From Amoeboradix gromovi (lineage: Eukaryota; Sanchytriomycota; Sanchytriomycetes; Sanchytriales; Sanchytriaceae): a stretch of 36,516 bases of DNA. Below, one piece after another: positions 36,084-36,516 of this stretch (position 1 is the first letter of the stretch; every line of letters starts with the position of its first letter). The stretch is from positions 1 to 36,516 of the forward strand of contig JADGIF010000023.1 of the NCBI GenBank assembly GCA_018985225.1, written 5' to 3'. A program made the position numbers and the translations under genes. The notes below the pieces were generated by a model that was not told where the DNA came from, made no database searches, and worked only from the letters and a program-made list of their open reading frames with translations.

Positions 36084-36516
36084 ATGTGAATTATGAGCAG
36101 AAGTGGAACAGTCCAACTTTTAGGGTTGTCACCGTACAGAAAGAGTACAAAATCTGCAGTACACATTCTTAAGTAAGCGGTATTGCGTATCCCCTCCGTT
36201 AATTGCGAACATTTGAATAAATCGGTGGTCAGATCTTCTAAATGTATACCACTTGGGATACCACTTAAGGATATTTTTGCATGCTATGGCATCTCTACGG
36301 TATTCGTGATCCAACTAAAGCTTTGAGCCTTTTCGAATAATGCTTTATCTTGATTGATCGTAGCATTTAAAACACTCGATGGTAGAATACACCTCGTTTG
36401 TAATAAGCAGTCTCTTATTTTATGCCTTACGCGTATGGGATAGTATCTGCTTGAAAGTGTAATGCCAAAGGGACTGCAGCTCTCTTTTGATATCTAGGTA
36501 GATTCTTCCTCTGCAC
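36084..36516. other. right edge, no supported gene
   Basis: A minus-strand frame at 36129-36311 contains YRRDAIACKNILKW, which recalls a Fanzor/TnpB RuvC-III motif. However, there is no ATG and no zinc ribbon in phase with it. See the findings. Confidence 0.3.

Overview
The window is AT-rich nuclear DNA of a fungus or a close fungal relative. The evidence is a set of eukaryotic, fungal-type genes: XRN1, an ARG5,6-type arginine polyprotein, a peroxisomal multifunctional enzyme with two SDR domains, a CENP-C/Mif2-like protein, a chitin-deacetylase-type enzyme and a group IIC P-type ATPase. Most genes are single long reading frames in the standard code. No tRNA, rRNA or CRISPR array was found. 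I cannot name the species. The mixture of Crinkler-like, Fanzor and secreted-family genes would suit an early-diverging fungal lineage, but that is inference.

Layout. 1-515 (-) is a Fanzor-like N-terminal fragment running off the left edge. 716-4108 carries three small secreted proteins of one apparent family; a further copy is at 18481-19374. 4659-5106 and 26431-26898 are two diverged copies of the 3' part of another Fanzor. 5105-5772 (-) is an unknown acidic gene. 6192-9695 (-) is XRN1. 10191-11497 (-) is a two-DOMON secreted protein. 11679-12455 is a phosphoribosyltransferase-like gene. 13477-14241 (-) is a chitin-deacetylase-like gene with an unresolved 5' end. 14277-14506 (-) is a possible Sti1/Hop relic. 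14638-17907 is the P-type ATPase. 19604-22636 (-) is MFE-2. 23163-24848 is a Crinkler-type NTPase-nuclease. 25400-26204 is a decayed Fanzor. 27100-29266 is CENP-C-like. 29500-31800 is ARG5,6. 32303-35513 holds a small coiled-coil gene and two Ser/Thr-rich single-pass membrane proteins. Three copies of a roughly 400-bp terminal-inverted-repeat element lie at 12844, 22661 and 35690.

The most striking observation is a class of ultrashort introns. Three genes (DOMON, CENP-C-like, Ser/Thr-rich membrane protein) each stop within or just after a GT...AG stretch of 19-20 nt. Removing that stretch restores a sensible C-terminus: completion of the cupin fold, a hydrophobic tail, or a Ser-rich cytoplasmic tail. 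All three contain ATTAAT followed by a W-T-A-G acceptor, and two share the last 12 nt exactly. All three lie near the 3' end of the coding region. Introns this short are close to the smallest known.

The genes do not form one pathway. Housekeeping genes (mRNA decay, arginine synthesis, fatty-acid oxidation, centromere, ion transport) are interleaved with fast-evolving secreted or surface genes, a Crinkler-like gene and mobile-element debris. This pattern suits an organism that interacts closely with a host or with other microbes, but that remains inference.
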